From contig JBKHBT010000007.1 in assembly GCA_046542255.1 (NCBI GenBank), positions 9,588 through 73,587 of the forward strand: a DNA stretch of 64,000 bases. Reading direction: 5' to 3'. The notes beneath the pieces were generated by a model that saw only the letters and a program-made list of their open reading frames with translations, was not told where the DNA came from and did not search any database. Both the position numbers and the translations under genes were made by a program. Shown here in pieces: positions 1 through 8,488 of this stretch; the stretch's first letter is position 1; each line of letters begins with the position of its first letter. This DNA is from JBKHBT01 sp046542255. GTDB taxonomy: Bacteria; UBP14; UBA6098; JBKHBT01.

Positions 1-1
1 A

Positions 2-2695
2 TATACTTTACCAGACTCGATGGCATATTACGGCCCGAATGGATGGTGTGGCAATGCTCTCGATGAGCGGATGGATGCATTTATTGTCGATGCTGTTCGT
101 CTTGCTCAGCAGACCGATCATATGGATTTTACTCGATATGATGATGTCATAATATTCCATGCCGGCTCAGACTGGCAGAATGATATAGGGTCACTTATCG
201 ACCCAGCATATCTTGACCTTTATCCCGAAATCGAGCCATCTCCGGATGATTTGCCAACAGGTTACAAGAAACTATTTAGGGAAATCGTTCCCGGAGTTAC
301 TGGGGCGCTTATTATGCCAGAGTCAGGTTCTCAGGATGGGCAAATTACATTGTTAAATGGCGTTTTGGTTCATGAATCCAGCCATTTATTGGGCTTGATT
401 GATTTATATAATACTTCTAATTTTGTTTCTGAGGTTGGGCATTTCTCTGTTATGGACAATGGCCATGCAATCGGAGTCCAAATTGCTGTCGAAGATAGCG
501 ATTCTGCGGAATATTATAATGTATATGGCGCAATTCCTGTTTACCCATGCGCATGGGAAAGGGCATTTTTGGGAATAGAAGATGTCATTACCGCATGGGA
601 AGATGATGAGTATGCAGTTACTGCTTGCGAACTTTTCGAAGCTGGAACCACTATCGTAAAAATTCCAATCAATGAATTTGAATATTATCTTGTTGAAAAT
701 AGAAATACCAATCCCGATGGAAAGCCATTTGCATTGAAAGCTGATTCGATTTCGGGAGTGATACTCGGCCTTCAAGATACTTTAGATAATTTCGTTGCCA
801 AATATGATTTTTTGCTTCCCGGAAGCGGCATGTTAATATGGCATATCGATGAACTTGTCGCATACAGCAATGATAATTTTGCTAATAATGCCCTTCAATG
901 GAATCACGATAGGCTATTTGTCGATTTGATTGAGGCTGATGGTTTTCAGGACATGGGCTTTTATCGCGATTATGGCGATTCTTCCGACATATTCTTCGAC
1001 CCTAATAATACAGAATTTACACCTCACACGAAGCCCAAAACAGAATCCAATGCTCGAGGAAATACATCGATATATATTACAGATATCTCAGAAATTGATT
1101 CGCGGATGTCATTCAATTTCGAAAGAAGAATGGGCGTAAATCTATGGAAGAGGCAAACCGGCCTGTCTCATGACTATTCACCAATCGTGATCGATGCAGA
1201 TGGAGATGGTTCGATGGATATTTTCTCCATTCCTTCGAGTGCTAATTTTGTTACAGCATGGAATTTCTCTGGCGAAGAGCTTATTCCCGGAAGCGATTCT
1301 CTGGTTTTTTTAGATTTTTCTGACGATACATTAGTATATCATATTCCGGTTTTCTCGGTTATGGATACATCATTTTTTTCAGTTAATATTTCTGCCGGAG
1401 ACATCGATGGAGATTCCGATGTGGAAATTATTGGCGGCAGTGAGACAGGTATGCTTTATGCATGGCATTCAGAAGATTTAGACAGCTCCGAGCGTGCCGA
1501 CCCGGTTTCAGGTTTTCCTGTCGCGCTTCATAGTGCAATAGCTTATCCGCCTCTTCTTTACGATTTAACAAATGAATATCCCGGCGATGAAATTCTGGCA
1601 TTAACCGATGATGAAATATTCTATATCATAAATTCTTCTGGCGATTCTATAGTAACCGGTACATCAAGAGGCGAGAATATTGCTGCTCTGGCTTTCGATG
1701 GTAATTATTATATTCTTGCCGAAAGAGATTATGGAAGAATCCGCGGATATAGCTATCCCGACAGCAATTTCTTAGATATTATTCTGGATATTGGCAATAT
1801 AAGCGGTTTTAGCGCTGGCGATATAAATCGTGATGGAATAATAGATTTCATCATAACATCCGAGGATGGTTATGTATCTGTCTGGTCTGAGAATGGCGAA
1901 AAGATGGAAGGTTTTCCTTATGAGTTTGCAGATAGCATAATATCCAGGCCAGCAATTTGTGATATCAATCAGGATGGCTATGGCGAAATTATATTTTGCT
2001 CGAAGACAAAAGTTTATAATATTCTTCATTCGGGTATTTCTGCAACTAATTTTCCTGCTATTGCAAGGGATTATGATTATGCATTATATGCAGAACCCAC
2101 TTGCGCCGATATCGATGGCGACAATGAATGTGAAATTGTAATCACCGGTTTCGATGGTAATATTTATGCTTTCGAAAATGATGGGACACTACTTCCTGAT
2201 TATCCGCTTGCTGGTGGCTTCAATCAAAGTTTTTCGCCAATATGCGATATGGATGGCGATTCTAAACCCGAGATGGTTATTGGCTCGAGTGGCGGTTCTG
2301 TTATGCTATTTAGATTCCCCGAAACCACAAAAGAACCTGAATGGACAGTCGCCCCATCTGGCAATAGAATTTGGAATCATATGAATGCTATCGATCCGAT
2401 TTATGGTGATAAAGCTGGTGAAATTATAAATCCCTATATCTGGCCGAATCCCGGCGGAAGCAAAGTTCATTTTAGATATGGAATCGGAAATAATGTCTCA
2501 GGGTCTATCAAAATAGAAGTCTATTCAATGGATGGAGTATTAGTAGCAGAATTAGAAAATGAAATCGCTCCAGGGCAGGAAAATCAGATTGAATGGATAA
2601 CAACTGGTATTGCTTCGGGAATTTACTATGGAAGAGTATATATCGATGATAAGGAAAGCGAATCTAAATATATCAAAATCGCTATTGTTAAATAG
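2..2695 (+). CDS. Secreted M6-type metalloprotease with FG-GAP repeats and C-terminal sorting domain (5' truncated)
   Basis: The reading frame is open from the left edge, so the signal peptide and true start lie upstream; the ATG at 20 is only the first internal Met. Counting from it, a metzincin-type zinc site HExxHxxGxxD is visible (H118, E119, H122, D128), followed by a possible Met-turn in SVMDNG, as in M6 (immune inhibitor A-like) peptidases. Residues ~390-770 carry at least six DxDGDxxxD-type FG-GAP/VCBS repeats (e.g. DIDGDSDVEII, DINQDGYGEII), expected to form a calcium-binding propeller. The last ~85 residues (WPNPGG...GIYYGRVYI) resemble a type-A T9SS sorting domain. Expected role: extracellular or surface proteolysis. 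The family assignment rests on motif order only. Confidence 0.82.
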   Translation, partial: YTLPDSMAYYGPNGWCGNALDERMDAFIVDAVRLAQQTDHMDFTRYDDVIIFHAGSDWQNDIGSLIDPAYLDLYPEIEPSPDDLPTGYKKLFREIVPGVTGALIMPESGSQDGQITLLNGVLVHESSHLLGLIDLYNTSNFVSEVGHFSVMDNGHAIGVQIAVEDSDSAEYYNVYGAIPVYPCAWERAFLGIEDVITAWEDDEYAVTACELFEAGTTIVKIPINEFEYYLVENRNTNPDGKPFALKADSISGVILGLQDTLDNFVAKYDFLLPGSGMLIWHIDELVAYSNDNFANNALQWNHDRLFVDLIEADGFQDMGFYRDYGDSSDIFFDPNNTEFTPHTKPKTESNARGNTSIYITDISEIDSRMSFNFERRMGVNLWKRQTGLSHDYSPIVIDADGDGSMDIFSIPSSANFVTAWNFSGEELIPGSDSLVFLDFSDDTLVYHIPVFSVMDTSFFSVNISAGDIDGDSDVEIIGGSETGMLYAWHSEDLDSSERADPVSGFPVALHSAIAYPPLLYDLTNEYPGDEILALTDDEIFYIINSSGDSIVTGTSRGENIAALAFDGNYYILAERDYGRIRGYSYPDSNFLDIILDIGNISGFSAGDINRDGIIDFIITSEDGYVSVWSENGEKMEGFPYEFADSIISRPAICDINQDGYGEIIFCSKTKVYNILHSGISATNFPAIARDYDYALYAEPTCADIDGDNECEIVITGFDGNIYAFENDGTLLPDYPLAGGFNQSFSPICDMDGDSKPEMVIGSSGGSVMLFRFPETTKEPEWTVAPSGNRIWNHMNAIDPIYGDKAGEIINPYIWPNPGGSKVHFRYGIGNNVSGSIKIEVYSMDGVLVAELENEIAPGQENQIEWITTGIASGIYYGRVYIDDKESESKYIKIAIVK

Positions 2696-2709
2696 ATGAA
2701 AGGAGAATT

Positions 2710-3657
2710 ATGAAAAGAATTTTAATACCTAGTGTAATCCTGATAATAACATCTTTGTTTGCATATGATACAGATCATATAATAGAAAAAAAATCTATTG
2801 CGAGAAGTTCAGTCTTGCAAGAGTTACAGGAATCGAGTTTAGAAGAGAATGATTGGAGAAATAAAACATATGCACAGGCATTTGATAATGCAACGGAAGA
2901 AAAAACTAAACCATTTGAAGGCGAGGAATTTCTCGATAGCAAATTGGCTTTTGGACTCTCTTTTTTGGTTCCGGGAGCTGGTGAAGTTTATGCGAAAAAG
3001 CCTGTTAAAGGTGTTTTGTTTTTCCTTGCAGAAGCCGGCCTATGGACAGGCTATTATATCCTGCAGAGCAAAGGTATCGAGATGCGCGAAGATTACGAAG
3101 ACTATCATGATAGCCATTATGATGTTGAAGCTTATCTTGAATGGTTCTCGGCCATTACCGATAGCTTCGAGAATATCAAAGGCACCGAAACTCTTCCTCA
3201 TCATGGCGATAATTGGTATGATGTCGATAAAAACCATGATTATTATGAAATGACAGGAAAATATAATTGGTTTTTGATTGGCTGGAAAGATGTACCGGAC
3301 GCCCTTTTTGATGATCCGGAAATTCGCGAAGAACTCTGGAACCCTGATCTATCGAGCGAACCTGGGCCTTATTCCAATATACTAAGCCAATACCGTGATT
3401 CATCCCAATATGTTTCTACATATATGCAGATGCGTAAAGATGCGAATGATCAATTTATATGGGCGAAATACATGATCGGTGGAGCTATATTGAATCATAT
3501 CGTTAGCGCTTTCGATGCTGCATGGACAGCACATGTCCATAATCGCGAGCGAAATAAAAGCTTCTCTGAAGTCATAGATTTTAAAACAGGTATCGCTGTT
3601 CATGAGCCGACTGGCCTTGTTAATCCGGAACTTAAGATGGTAATTAATCTAAAATGA
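2710..3657 (+). CDS. Secreted/membrane protein of unknown function, resembling DUF5683 proteins
   Basis: A 315-aa protein with a signal peptide (MKRILIPSVILIITSLFA) and one hydrophobic segment around residues 80-120 containing FLVPGAGEVYAKKPVKG. A small P-G-x-G-x-x-Y motif followed by a helix is typical of DUF5683-like envelope proteins. The rest is acidic and Tyr-rich. The start is supported by AAAGGAG about 7 bases upstream. It lies 14 bases after the M6 protease and overlaps the next gene by ATGA, and that gene encodes a shorter relative with the same motif. Function unknown; an envelope role is inferred. Confidence 0.7.
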   Translation: MKRILIPSVILIITSLFAYDTDHIIEKKSIARSSVLQELQESSLEENDWRNKTYAQAFDNATEEKTKPFEGEEFLDSKLAFGLSFLVPGAGEVYAKKPVKGVLFFLAEAGLWTGYYILQSKGIEMREDYEDYHDSHYDVEAYLEWFSAITDSFENIKGTETLPHHGDNWYDVDKNHDYYEMTGKYNWFLIGWKDVPDALFDDPEIREELWNPDLSSEPGPYSNILSQYRDSSQYVSTYMQMRKDANDQFIWAKYMIGGAILNHIVSAFDAAWTAHVHNRERNKSFSEVIDFKTGIAVHEPTGLVNPELKMVINLK

Positions 3658-4364
3658 AAAGAGTTTTTTCAAAAACGATTTGGTTTCTTTTACTGATGAC
3701 AATAATGCCAATTTTCGCACAGTTCTCTGGCGATGATTTCGGTAGAGCCGATTCTCCATCATCGAAAAAGGATCCAGGAGAAAAATCGCTCTTTAAGGCA
3801 GCATTAATGTCTCTTGCAATTCCCGGTACTGGCGAACATTATTTAGGAAATAATAGCAGCTATATTTTATGGTCTATCGAATCGGCAACATGGTTAACCT
3901 ATATCGGATTTGGCATTAAAGGCAATATGCTGGAAGATGAATTTAGGGCATATGCAGTAAAACATGCCGGCATCGACCCGAAAGGCAAGCCAGATCATTT
4001 CTTTACAGATATTAGCGGATATGATTCCAGGTACGAGTATAATTATTATGAATTGCTTTTTGAGCGTGATGAAGCTGAACTGTATCCGGAAACTGCTGAA
4101 TATTTTTGGAATTGGGATTCAGACGAAAGTCGCTCTCATTTCTATGATTTAAGAGAAAATAGAGAGCAGATAAAATCAAATATGCGTATCGTAATTTCTG
4201 TCGCAGCTTTGAACCGACTTGCAAGCATTATAAATGTCTTGCGCATCGGAACCAATGAAACTCCCGAACTCAATAAAGGTTTCACTTTGAATGCAAGGGC
4301 TTATCCATCAGGTATAAAAGGCGATAGGCTGAAGCTTGGATTTACATTAACTAAAAATTTCTAG
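3654..4364 (+). CDS. Secreted/membrane protein, shorter paralogue of the preceding gene
   Basis: A 236-aa protein with an N-terminal signal sequence (KTIWFLLLMTIMPIFAQ) and the motif LAIPGTGEHYLGNNSSY. This aligns with the PGAGEVYAKKPVKG segment of the upstream protein and is likewise followed by a hydrophobic helix. The ATG overlaps the upstream stop (ATGA), so translation is probably coupled and the two products may act together. The stop overlaps the convergent miaA stop within CTAG. Function unknown; duplication within the operon is inferred from the shared motif and layout. Confidence 0.68.
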   Translation: MKRVFSKTIWFLLLMTIMPIFAQFSGDDFGRADSPSSKKDPGEKSLFKAALMSLAIPGTGEHYLGNNSSYILWSIESATWLTYIGFGIKGNMLEDEFRAYAVKHAGIDPKGKPDHFFTDISGYDSRYEYNYYELLFERDEAELYPETAEYFWNWDSDESRSHFYDLRENREQIKSNMRIVISVAALNRLASIINVLRIGTNETPELNKGFTLNARAYPSGIKGDRLKLGFTLTKNF

Positions 4365-5317
4365 TCCTTCATATAGATATCGAGAATTTTATCTGCTTTC
4401 TCTTTGATGCTCATATCTTCATTAATATCTATCCAAATTAAATTGGGTTCTTTTCGAAGCCATACCATCTGTCTTCGAGAGTATTGCCATGTCTTATGAA
4501 AAACATTTTCGACAAGTTCATCGTATTTTAATTTGTCATTCAGATAGTCGATGATTTGTTTATAGCCGACTGATTCCATAGCCGGGCAGTCGGGGCTTGT
4601 GCCTTCAGACAATAGGCTTTTTACCTCATCGAGCCATCCCGCCTGAAACATCTTCTTTGTCCTCTCGAATATTCTTTTTCTCAGATAATCTCTGGGAAGC
4701 CGAATTGCGATTTTGACGAAATCATATTTCGACTTAATCGGTTTTCTATTTTTCCATTGCCATGATATCGGTTTGCCGGATACATGGTAAACCTCCAAAG
4801 CCCTAATAATTCGGATATAGTTATTGGGATGAATTTTCGATGCAGCAATGGGATCGACAGCCTTGAGTTCGCTATGTAAATCATCGCCTTTTTCATATCT
4901 TTCCATATAGCGATTGCGAAATTCAATATCCTTGAAATCGCCCTTGAAAATGCCTTCTGTTAGTGCTCGGATATAGAAACCAGTACCCCCACAAATTAAG
5001 GGGAAATTATTCCGCTCGATTATTTCGCCGATAATATTTTCGGTATCTTCGAAAAAAGATTTGGCATCATAGCGCTTGCCCAAATCGAGGAAATCAATAA
5101 GATGATAGGGCACTTGCGGATTTTGAGGTTTTGCTGTGCCGATATCGAGCTTCTTATAGATCTGGCAAGAATCAGCTGAAATGATTTCACCAAAATACTC
5201 AGATGCGATATATTCAGCAATCGATGACTTGCCAGATGCGGTAGGCCCTGTAATTATAAGAACCCGTTTCCTAAGCGAAAACGGGTTCTTAGAAGATTTC
5301 TCTTTAGAGTCTATCAT
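4361..5317 (-). CDS. miaA: tRNA dimethylallyltransferase
   Basis: Adds the dimethylallyl group to N6 of A37 in tRNAs reading UNN codons. The 318-aa length fits the family. Visible signatures are the P-loop GPTASGKS (residues 24-31), ADSCQIYKKLDIGTAKP (the DSxQ substrate loop), and CGGTGFYIRALTEGI. The C-terminal half has the WQYSRRQMVWLRK segment typical of MiaA. It overlaps the upstream lipoprotein stop by four bases (ATGA), so it is translated from the same message. There is an extra basic stretch of ~17 residues before the P-loop. Confidence 0.95.
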   Translation of the reverse strand: MIDSKEKSSKNPFSLRKRVLIITGPTASGKSSIAEYIASEYFGEIISADSCQIYKKLDIGTAKPQNPQVPYHLIDFLDLGKRYDAKSFFEDTENIIGEIIERNNFPLICGGTGFYIRALTEGIFKGDFKDIEFRNRYMERYEKGDDLHSELKAVDPIAASKIHPNNYIRIIRALEVYHVSGKPISWQWKNRKPIKSKYDFVKIAIRLPRDYLRKRIFERTKKMFQAGWLDEVKSLLSEGTSPDCPAMESVGYKQIIDYLNDKLKYDELVENVFHKTWQYSRRQMVWLRKEPNLIWIDINEDMSIKEKADKILDIYMKD

Positions 5318-5985
5318 TCAGCGACTGTATAGTCGATAAGTTCTCTAATTTTGAATTGAACTGTATCTTCCGATGGATAAACATAGGATTGATACTTGAC
5401 TGGCCCAAGCTCTGGTACGACCCAGATATGTAATGAATCAGTCAAAAGGCTGCTCTCTGTCGAGATGAACATATGATAGCAATTATCAAATGTTCCAGCA
5501 GGAAGTTCCAATGTTTCGATTGCTCTGCATTCGCCATTAATAGTAACTTCAAATACGCTAATCGTAGTAGCTGTTTGCCATGTATCGCCGACTTCTGGAT
5601 AAAGCTTGACAGATTTGAACTTAAGCTCTTGATTAACAGGTGGGCCATTCCATTTGACTGTCCACAGGTAGTTATCATCTGTACGATAGAGATCTACCAG
5701 CGTATCAGGAAGGTCAATTACCTTTTTGTATGTATGGCCATCGCCTTGATAAAGCGAATCGCCTGTTATTAGCTGATACATAGTATCGACAGAATCAATT
5801 TCAGAAGAGATGCTGTTGATATATTTTATCTCGAAATCCCAACGATTACCGTCATCGAGTGGGAAAAATTTTTCATTTGTGCTATCATCATTATTGTCAT
5901 CATCGTCATCATCGCCACAACCAACCAGAAACAGTGAACCTGCGATTAGAGAAAGCAAAAGTATCAATGTAATTGCTTTTTTCAT
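5314..5985 (-). CDS. Lipoprotein with Asp-rich N-terminus, unknown function
   Basis: A 223-aa protein with a signal peptide ending in the lipobox LVGC, so it should be lipidated at Cys23. Directly after the Cys is GDDDDDDNNDDSTNE, an acidic linker encoded by a GAT/GAC trinucleotide tract at about 5884-5921. Acidic residues just after the lipidated Cys act as a surface-export signal (LES) in several Bacteroidota, so surface exposure is possible here; this is inference. The mature part (FPLDDGNRWDFEIKY) looks like a β-rich domain found in other secreted lipoproteins. GGAGG precedes the start. It forms an operon with miaA. Confidence 0.8.
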   Translation of the reverse strand: MKKAITLILLLSLIAGSLFLVGCGDDDDDDNNDDSTNEKFFPLDDGNRWDFEIKYINSISSEIDSVDTMYQLITGDSLYQGDGHTYKKVIDLPDTLVDLYRTDDNYLWTVKWNGPPVNQELKFKSVKLYPEVGDTWQTATTISVFEVTINGECRAIETLELPAGTFDNCYHMFISTESSLLTDSLHIWVVPELGPVKYQSYVYPSEDTVQFKIRELIDYTVAE

Positions 5986-6106
5986 TTGAACCTCCTGTGA
6001 TTCGTTTAATTTGGCTAAAAAAAATGAGAAAAACCTATTTTGTAAAGAAAAATTTTGCTTTTAAAAGTTCATATCTATATAAATGGGATTTTTTTAGGGA
6101 TTATTC

Positions 6107-6134
6107 TTGCTAAATACTATTTAATTTCTAAATT
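6107..6134 (+). promoter_or_regulatory. Candidate promoter of rpiB-glyA
   Basis: TTGCTA (6107-6112), 16-base spacer, TAAATT (6129-6134), about 20 bases before the rpiB ribosome-binding site. Both boxes are imperfect in an AT-rich gap between divergent genes, so this is tentative. Confidence 0.3.
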
Positions 6135-6155
6135 TATGGGTAAATTTGGAGGAAG

Positions 6156-6584
6156 ATGAAAATTTCAATAGCATCCGACCATGGCGGTTTTGAGTTAAAA
6201 GAAAAATTAGTAGCTCATCTGAAGAAGAGCGGCTACAAATTGAATGATCATGGGACATATAGCGAAGAGAGCGTTGATTATCCCAATTTCGCCCAAAAAG
6301 TAACTGCTGATATCGTAGACAAGAAAGCAGACCGGGGAATTCTTATCTGCGGAACAGGAATAGGCATGTCTATCGCTGCGAATAAAGTCAATGGCATAAG
6401 ATGCGGACTTTGCACAAGCATCTATCATGCAAAGATGACTAGAGCACACAATAATGCTAATATTTTGGCATTGGGCGGTAGATTTACCAAGTTAGAAGAC
6501 GCATCCAAAATTGCAGAAACTTTTTTAACAACGTCTTTCGAAGGTGGCCGTCACCAAAGAAGAATCGATATATTTGAAAAATAG
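6156..6584 (+). CDS. rpiB: Ribose-5-phosphate isomerase B
   Basis: Interconverts ribose 5-phosphate and ribulose 5-phosphate in the non-oxidative pentose phosphate pathway. The 142-aa length is usual for RpiB/LacAB proteins. The N-terminus MKISIASDHGGFELK carries the DHGG phosphate/sugar site (8-11). The catalytic Cys is C65 in LICGTGIGMSIAANK, and H98 in TRAHNNANILALGGR fits the ring-opening His. The start is preceded by GGAGGA. glyA follows 27 bases later on the same strand. Confidence 0.95.
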   Translation: MKISIASDHGGFELKEKLVAHLKKSGYKLNDHGTYSEESVDYPNFAQKVTADIVDKKADRGILICGTGIGMSIAANKVNGIRCGLCTSIYHAKMTRAHNNANILALGGRFTKLEDASKIAETFLTTSFEGGRHQRRIDIFEK

Positions 6585-6611
6585 TTTATAATCTATATCA
6601 AAGGAGCGATT

Positions 6612-7874
6612 ATGCATCATTTAGAACATGTAAAAAAAGCAGATCGAGAAGTTTTTGAAGCAATTCGAGGCGAAGAAAACCGCGAGGCCTTCGGCCTTGA
6701 ATTAATTGCAAGCGAGAATTACCCATCTATCGCCGTTATGGAAGCGACTGGCTGTGTTATGACTAATAAATATGCAGAAGGCTATCCCGGCAAAAGATAT
6801 TATGGGGGATGTGAATTTGTTGATATGACAGAAAATATGGCAATAGAGCGCGCCAAGAAGCTTTTTGGTGCCGAACATGCAAATGTACAGCCGCATGCTG
6901 GTTCGCAGGCGAATATGGCCGTGTATTTCAGTTTGATGAATCCTGGCGATAAGCTCTTTGGGCTCAAGCTTGCCCATGGAGGACATCTTACTCATGGACA
7001 CAAAGTCAATTTCTCTGGTAAGATTTATGATGTCGGATATTATGGCGTTGATAAAGAAACCGAGATGTTAGATTATGATAAAATCGCCGAAAAAGCAGAA
7101 GAATTTAAGCCAAAAGTCATTATGACAGGAGCATCGGCATATCCAAGAATTTGGGATTTCAAGAAATTCCGCGAGATTGCCGATAATGTTGGCGCAGTTT
7201 TGGTTGCAGATATCGCTCATATCGCCGGCCTTGTCGCTGCTGGGCTTCATCCAAATCCATTTCCACATTGCGAAGTAGTTACCACAACGACTCATAAGAC
7301 GCTTCGTGGCCCCCGCGGCGGGCTGATTCTCATGAAAGATGAATATAAGAAAAAAATCGATAAAACAGTCATGCCCGGAATGCAGGGCGGGCCGCTTTGT
7401 CATGTTATCGCTGCTAAGGCTATAGCATTTGGCGAAGCGATGAAGCCGGAATTCAAAGAATATCAGAAACAGGTTCTGGCAAATGCAATGACATTGGCCA
7501 AAAAGCTCGAAGAAAAAGGCTTGAGGCTAGTATCCGGCGGTACCGACAATCATCTGCTTTTGGTTGACCTCCGCCCATTAGATATAACAGGCAAGATAGG
7601 CGAAGAAACTCTTGATAAAGCCGCTATCACTGTCAATAAGAATACTATACCTTTCGATCCGCAGAAGCCATTTATCGCATCTGGAATCAGAATCGGTACA
7701 CCAGCAATCACATCACGCGGAATGAAAGAAGCTCAGATGGAAGAGATCGGCGAGCTTATCTATGAAGTACTTTCAAATTATCAAGACGATGGCAAAATTT
7801 CTAAAGTCAAAAAAAGGGTAGAGGAACTTTGTAAAGAGTTCCCGATTTACCCGGAGCTTATAGACTATAAATAA
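6612..7874 (+). CDS. glyA: Serine hydroxymethyltransferase
   Basis: A PLP enzyme that converts serine and tetrahydrofolate to glycine and methylene-THF, the main entry of one-carbon units. It is 420 aa and full length. K229 in TTTTHKTLRGPRGG is the PLP-binding lysine, at the same number as in E. coli GlyA. Other signatures are GLELIASENYPS and the SGIRIGTPAITSRGM segment. An AAGGAG ribosome-binding site precedes the ATG. The window also holds metK and ahcY, so much of the one-carbon/methyl cycle is encoded nearby, in separate operons. Confidence 0.97.
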   Translation: MHHLEHVKKADREVFEAIRGEENREAFGLELIASENYPSIAVMEATGCVMTNKYAEGYPGKRYYGGCEFVDMTENMAIERAKKLFGAEHANVQPHAGSQANMAVYFSLMNPGDKLFGLKLAHGGHLTHGHKVNFSGKIYDVGYYGVDKETEMLDYDKIAEKAEEFKPKVIMTGASAYPRIWDFKKFREIADNVGAVLVADIAHIAGLVAAGLHPNPFPHCEVVTTTTHKTLRGPRGGLILMKDEYKKKIDKTVMPGMQGGPLCHVIAAKAIAFGEAMKPEFKEYQKQVLANAMTLAKKLEEKGLRLVSGGTDNHLLLVDLRPLDITGKIGEETLDKAAITVNKNTIPFDPQKPFIASGIRIGTPAITSRGMKEAQMEEIGELIYEVLSNYQDDGKISKVKKRVEELCKEFPIYPELIDYK

Positions 7875-7932
7875 TTGTAAAATAAATAATACAAGATACT
7901 TAAGCTATAGACTTAAAGTAATACATAAGGCT

Positions 7933-7968
7933 AAATATTGAGGGATGAGAAGTCATCCCTCGATATTT
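7933..7968 (+). terminator. Hairpin terminator after glyA
   Basis: Arm AATATTGAGGGATGA (7934-7948), loop GAAG, arm TCATCCCTCGATATT (7953-7967). Fourteen of fifteen pairs are Watson-Crick plus one T·G. Only a weak T-run follows. It closes the rpiB-glyA unit 13 bases before the next gene. Confidence 0.7.
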
Positions 7969-7981
7969 TACTATTAAAAAC

Positions 7982-8488
7982 ATGGAAAAACTTGGATTAA
8001 TACAAAAAATAATTCTCAGTTATTATGAAAAAATAAAATTCAGAAAGCTCGATCCTGTCGACTTTTCGAGTTTTGCTAATAATATAAAAAAAACCATGGT
8101 TATTCTTCCACCAGAAGATGAGCTTAATAAAAACATAATAGATGATATCAAAAAATTTGCAGAAAAAAAATATTTTCCGGAAATTAAATTTATCGGTTTC
8201 GAGGATAGTAATTACAAGTTCCTACAGGATTTTGACCATATCGATAAAGTAAGATTCTCGACGATACCTGCTGGCGAACAATTCAAGATAATATCGAACA
8301 AGAACTTCGACTTATCAATAGATATGAATCATAAATTTTGTCCCAAATGCGCACTTCTTGGGCTATTATGCGATGTGCCTAAAAGGGTAGGGTTCTCTGA
8401 TAGATATGAAAGCCCATATTATAATTTGATTTACAAGGGAGGATCATTGAATAAATTTACAGAATTCATGGAGGGTTTAAAAAATTGA
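7982..8488 (+). CDS. GT9-like (heptosyltransferase-related) short protein
   Basis: A 168-aa protein with no signal peptide. The segment FDLSIDMNHKFCPKCALLGLLCDVPKRVGFSDR recalls the part of GT9 heptosyltransferases where the N-terminal Rossmann domain meets the acceptor side, but the protein has only about half the family length and no donor-binding C-terminal domain. It contains CPKC. It is the first gene of the surface-glycan operon and overlaps the next start by four bases (TTGA). It may be a stand-alone small family rather than a broken gene, because the frame is intact and the operon is tightly coupled. Catalytic function is doubtful. Confidence 0.6.
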   Translation: MEKLGLIQKIILSYYEKIKFRKLDPVDFSSFANNIKKTMVILPPEDELNKNIIDDIKKFAEKKYFPEIKFIGFEDSNYKFLQDFDHIDKVRFSTIPAGEQFKIISNKNFDLSIDMNHKFCPKCALLGLLCDVPKRVGFSDRYESPYYNLIYKGGSLNKFTEFMEGLKN

